Notes under the pieces: generated by a model
Told to the model about the DNA's origin: nothing
The model's input: only the letters and a program-made list of their open reading frames with translations
Database searches by the model: none
Made by a program: the position numbers and the translations under genes
Shown here: positions 62,673-64,000 of the stretch, in pieces
Numbering within the stretch: the stretch's first letter is position 1
How the letters are laid out: each line of letters opens with the position of its first letter
Assembly: GCF_005233845.1 (NCBI RefSeq)
Contig: NZ_SZQL01000003.1
Coordinates: forward strand, 248,001 to 312,000
Direction: 5' to 3'
DNA length: 64,000 nucleotides
Source: Ilyomonas limi
GTDB taxonomy: Bacteria > Bacteroidota > Bacteroidia > Chitinophagales > Chitinophagaceae

Positions 62673-64000
62673 TCAACGAGCGTTATAATATAAGTGCCTT
62701 TTGCTAAGTTGGAAATATCGATGGGAATACTTTTATATGAAGAAGTAATAGGAATGACTTTGATTACACTCCCTTTAATATCATGAAGAGTCAATACAGC
62801 ATTTCTATAATCTTGAAAAAAATTGCTATATACCCATATCTTATTAGAAGCAGGATTAGGCGTTACACTTAACTTAACATTTTCAGAAGAAGGTAGTACT
62901 ATAGTCTTGCTATAAGTGTTTTTTTCATCTTTACTCACTACTCTTATTTGATAGTAGCTTTTGCCATCGGAAAAGGTGTTATCATTAAATGTATAAATAG
63001 AAGAAGTTAATGCTATACTATTAGCAGCTACCTGCCCAATTTTTTTAAATTGCACCCCATCAGAAGATTTAAGAATGTCAAAAGAGCTTGTATTAAAGGC
63101 ATTACTTGTCTCCCATTGCAAACTAACAGTAGTACCCTTTTTTTTACCTTCAAAGTTCAAAGATTGTATAGGTGATGTTTTAAGAGGAGTATTCTTTAGT
63201 AGGATAATTGACGAGTAAGGCTTAAGTATTAATTTACCTGAGTATGTTGTACTGTCTATTCCTAAGTAAGTCTCACTCAAAATAATACTTTTATCCTTAG
63301 TAGTAGCATTATATTCAAAACGGATAGAATCTTTTGGGTTGGTTATTGTCACACTAGCTTCATTCAATTCAATATTATCTAACCAGAAAGTACCATAGGA
63401 ATCATTTACCTGAAAAATAATGCTGGCATTATTTTCTGTTGCAGATGAAGAAAATAGAACTGTGTAATCCGATCTTTTTGTGGTTATTGAATCATATTTT
63501 ATAGCTGATAAATTAGCATAAGGAGAATTGCTCTGCCTTAGAAAAGCAGAAATTTCCCCTTTTGGCTTTATGCCTGTCACACTATATTTTAATATGTAAT
63601 CCTTACCTGAACTTATTTTTCCTACTGGCACAACAACACCCGTACTTCCGTTAGTTTGTTTTGTATAGCTTACTTTTAAAGCACCGCCATTAATTTTTCC
63701 TGAACCATCCCAGGAGGCAATACAACTACCTGACGAATTCCAGGAAGAAGAGCCATTTATATTGTTAGTAAAAGAACCATTATTAACCATGTTTAAGCCT
63801 ATAAGTTTCTTTAGAAAATAGGGGACTATAGCTTTAGGAGATTTTTTTGAATGGATATCTTTTTGATATGATGATTGCCACTTTGAAAGGTTATGCATTT
63901 CAACAGGCAATAATGAGCTTTGGCTGGTAGAAATAGTATAGTTATCGTCTAATGGCCGGGCGTAATAATTACTATCTGCAATTCCAAAAAGATTAATGTC
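62633..64000 (-). CDS. T9SS-sorted secreted protein, probably beta-helix/CBM-like (partial)
   Basis: The gene runs off the window: the frame is open for 30 more codons upstream of position 63910, so the true start lies beyond 64000. Visible parts: GIADSNYYARPLDDNY and WQSSYQKDIHSKKSPKAI, typical of the end of right-handed beta-helix repeat proteins; then a jelly-roll like CBM4/9 (NNGSFTNNINGSSSWN, FWLDNIEL); a fibronectin-III-like part (LQWETSNAFNTSSFDILKSS); and a type A C-terminal sorting domain (SVTPNPASNKIWVYSN ... GTYIITLVDGNTICNQKFIK). It should be exported by the type IX system and anchored at or released from the cell surface. It converges with the polysaccharide locus; a carbohydrate-binding or lyase role is a guess. 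Confidence 0.82.
   Translation of the reverse strand, partial: DINLFGIADSNYYARPLDDNYTISTSQSSLLPVEMHNLSKWQSSYQKDIHSKKSPKAIVPYFLKKLIGLNMVNNGSFTNNINGSSSWNSSGSCIASWDGSGKINGGALKVSYTKQTNGSTGVVVPVGKISSGKDYILKYSVTGIKPKGEISAFLRQSNSPYANLSAIKYDSITTKRSDYTVLFSSSATENNASIIFQVNDSYGTFWLDNIELNEASVTITNPKDSIRFEYNATTKDKSIILSETYLGIDSTTYSGKLILKPYSSIILLKNTPLKTSPIQSLNFEGKKKGTTVSLQWETSNAFNTSSFDILKSSDGVQFKKIGQVAANSIALTSSIYTFNDNTFSDGKSYYQIRVVSKDEKNTYSKTIVLPSSENVKLSVTPNPASNKIWVYSNFFQDYRNAVLTLHDIKGSVIKVIPITSSYKSIPIDISNLAKGTYIITLVDGNTICNQKFIKQ

Noticed and set aside
1-64000. tRNA, rRNA, CRISPR arrays, insertion sequences, integrons
   Set aside because: No cloverleaf, rRNA core, regularly spaced direct repeats or transposase motifs were recognised on either strand.

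Overview
The window looks like a Bacteroidota chromosome, most likely a Chitinophagia/Chitinophagaceae-type organism. The evidence is a type IX secretion C-terminal sorting domain, promoters of the TTG-N18-TAnnTTTG kind, Bacteroidota-restricted families (DUF5723, DUF4286, UpxY, a TlpA protein with an N-terminal DUF4369-like region), weak Shine-Dalgarno sites and moderate-to-low G+C. I see no tRNA, rRNA, CRISPR array, transposase or integrase.

Layout. (1) 1-4.6 kb: a decayed MFS transporter pseudogene on the minus strand, then a tightly overlapping four-gene operon (UbiA-type prenyltransferase, type III polyketide synthase, SAM methyltransferase, FAD oxidoreductase) that should build a tailored, possibly prenylated polyketide. 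(2) 4.8-8.3 kb: mrdA-rodA, the elongasome transpeptidase and glycosyltransferase, without mreBCD beside them, followed by a terminator and REP-like repeats. (3) 8.6-16.5 kb, minus strand: an esterase-fold protein lacking its nucleophilic Ser; a sulfite-reduction group (cysJ, siroheme cobA, LysR regulator with a candidate operator, SDR); a TlpA-like lipoprotein; gatB. (4) 16.6-33.4 kb: mixed housekeeping and envelope genes, including an EamA half-transporter, a membrane patatin, a holin-like protein, a non-catalytic M16 protein, a LOG protein, an M14 carboxypeptidase, a HEPN/MNT pair whose HEPN gene is frameshifted in a G tract, xth, the DUF2339/DUF3999/DUF4286 group, an L,D-transpeptidase, an AI-2E family protein, and a lipoprotein-7TM-histidine kinase group. 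(5) 33.7-35.2 kb: a DUF5723 outer-membrane protein with a strong terminator.

(6) 35.6-62.5 kb, all plus strand: one large Wzx/Wzy-type extracellular polysaccharide locus. It has Wza and Wzc, an UpxY/NusG-like antiterminator, a TviB-type UDP-HexNAc dehydrogenase, flippase, fucosyltransferase, four other glycosyltransferases, a polymerase candidate, an acyltransferase, a YdjC/ChbG deacetylase, two asparagine-synthetase-like proteins, methyltransferases, an unrecognised toroid-like protein, and a closing four-gene module (DUF354, Gfo/Idh/MocA, AKR-like barrel, WecB). The central part (about 41-58 kb) is visibly richer in A+T than the flanks, as is usual for exchanged polysaccharide loci. No priming sugar-phosphate transferase and no Wzb phosphatase lies in the window, so these must be elsewhere. 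(7) 62.6-64 kb: the 3' end of a secreted, T9SS-sorted protein, convergent with the locus and cut by the window edge.

The most interesting material is the type III PKS operon, the uronic-acid plus amidotransferase logic of the polysaccharide locus, its closing redox/epimerase module, the toroid-like protein, the homopolymer-frameshifted HEPN toxin gene, and several structured intergenic elements.
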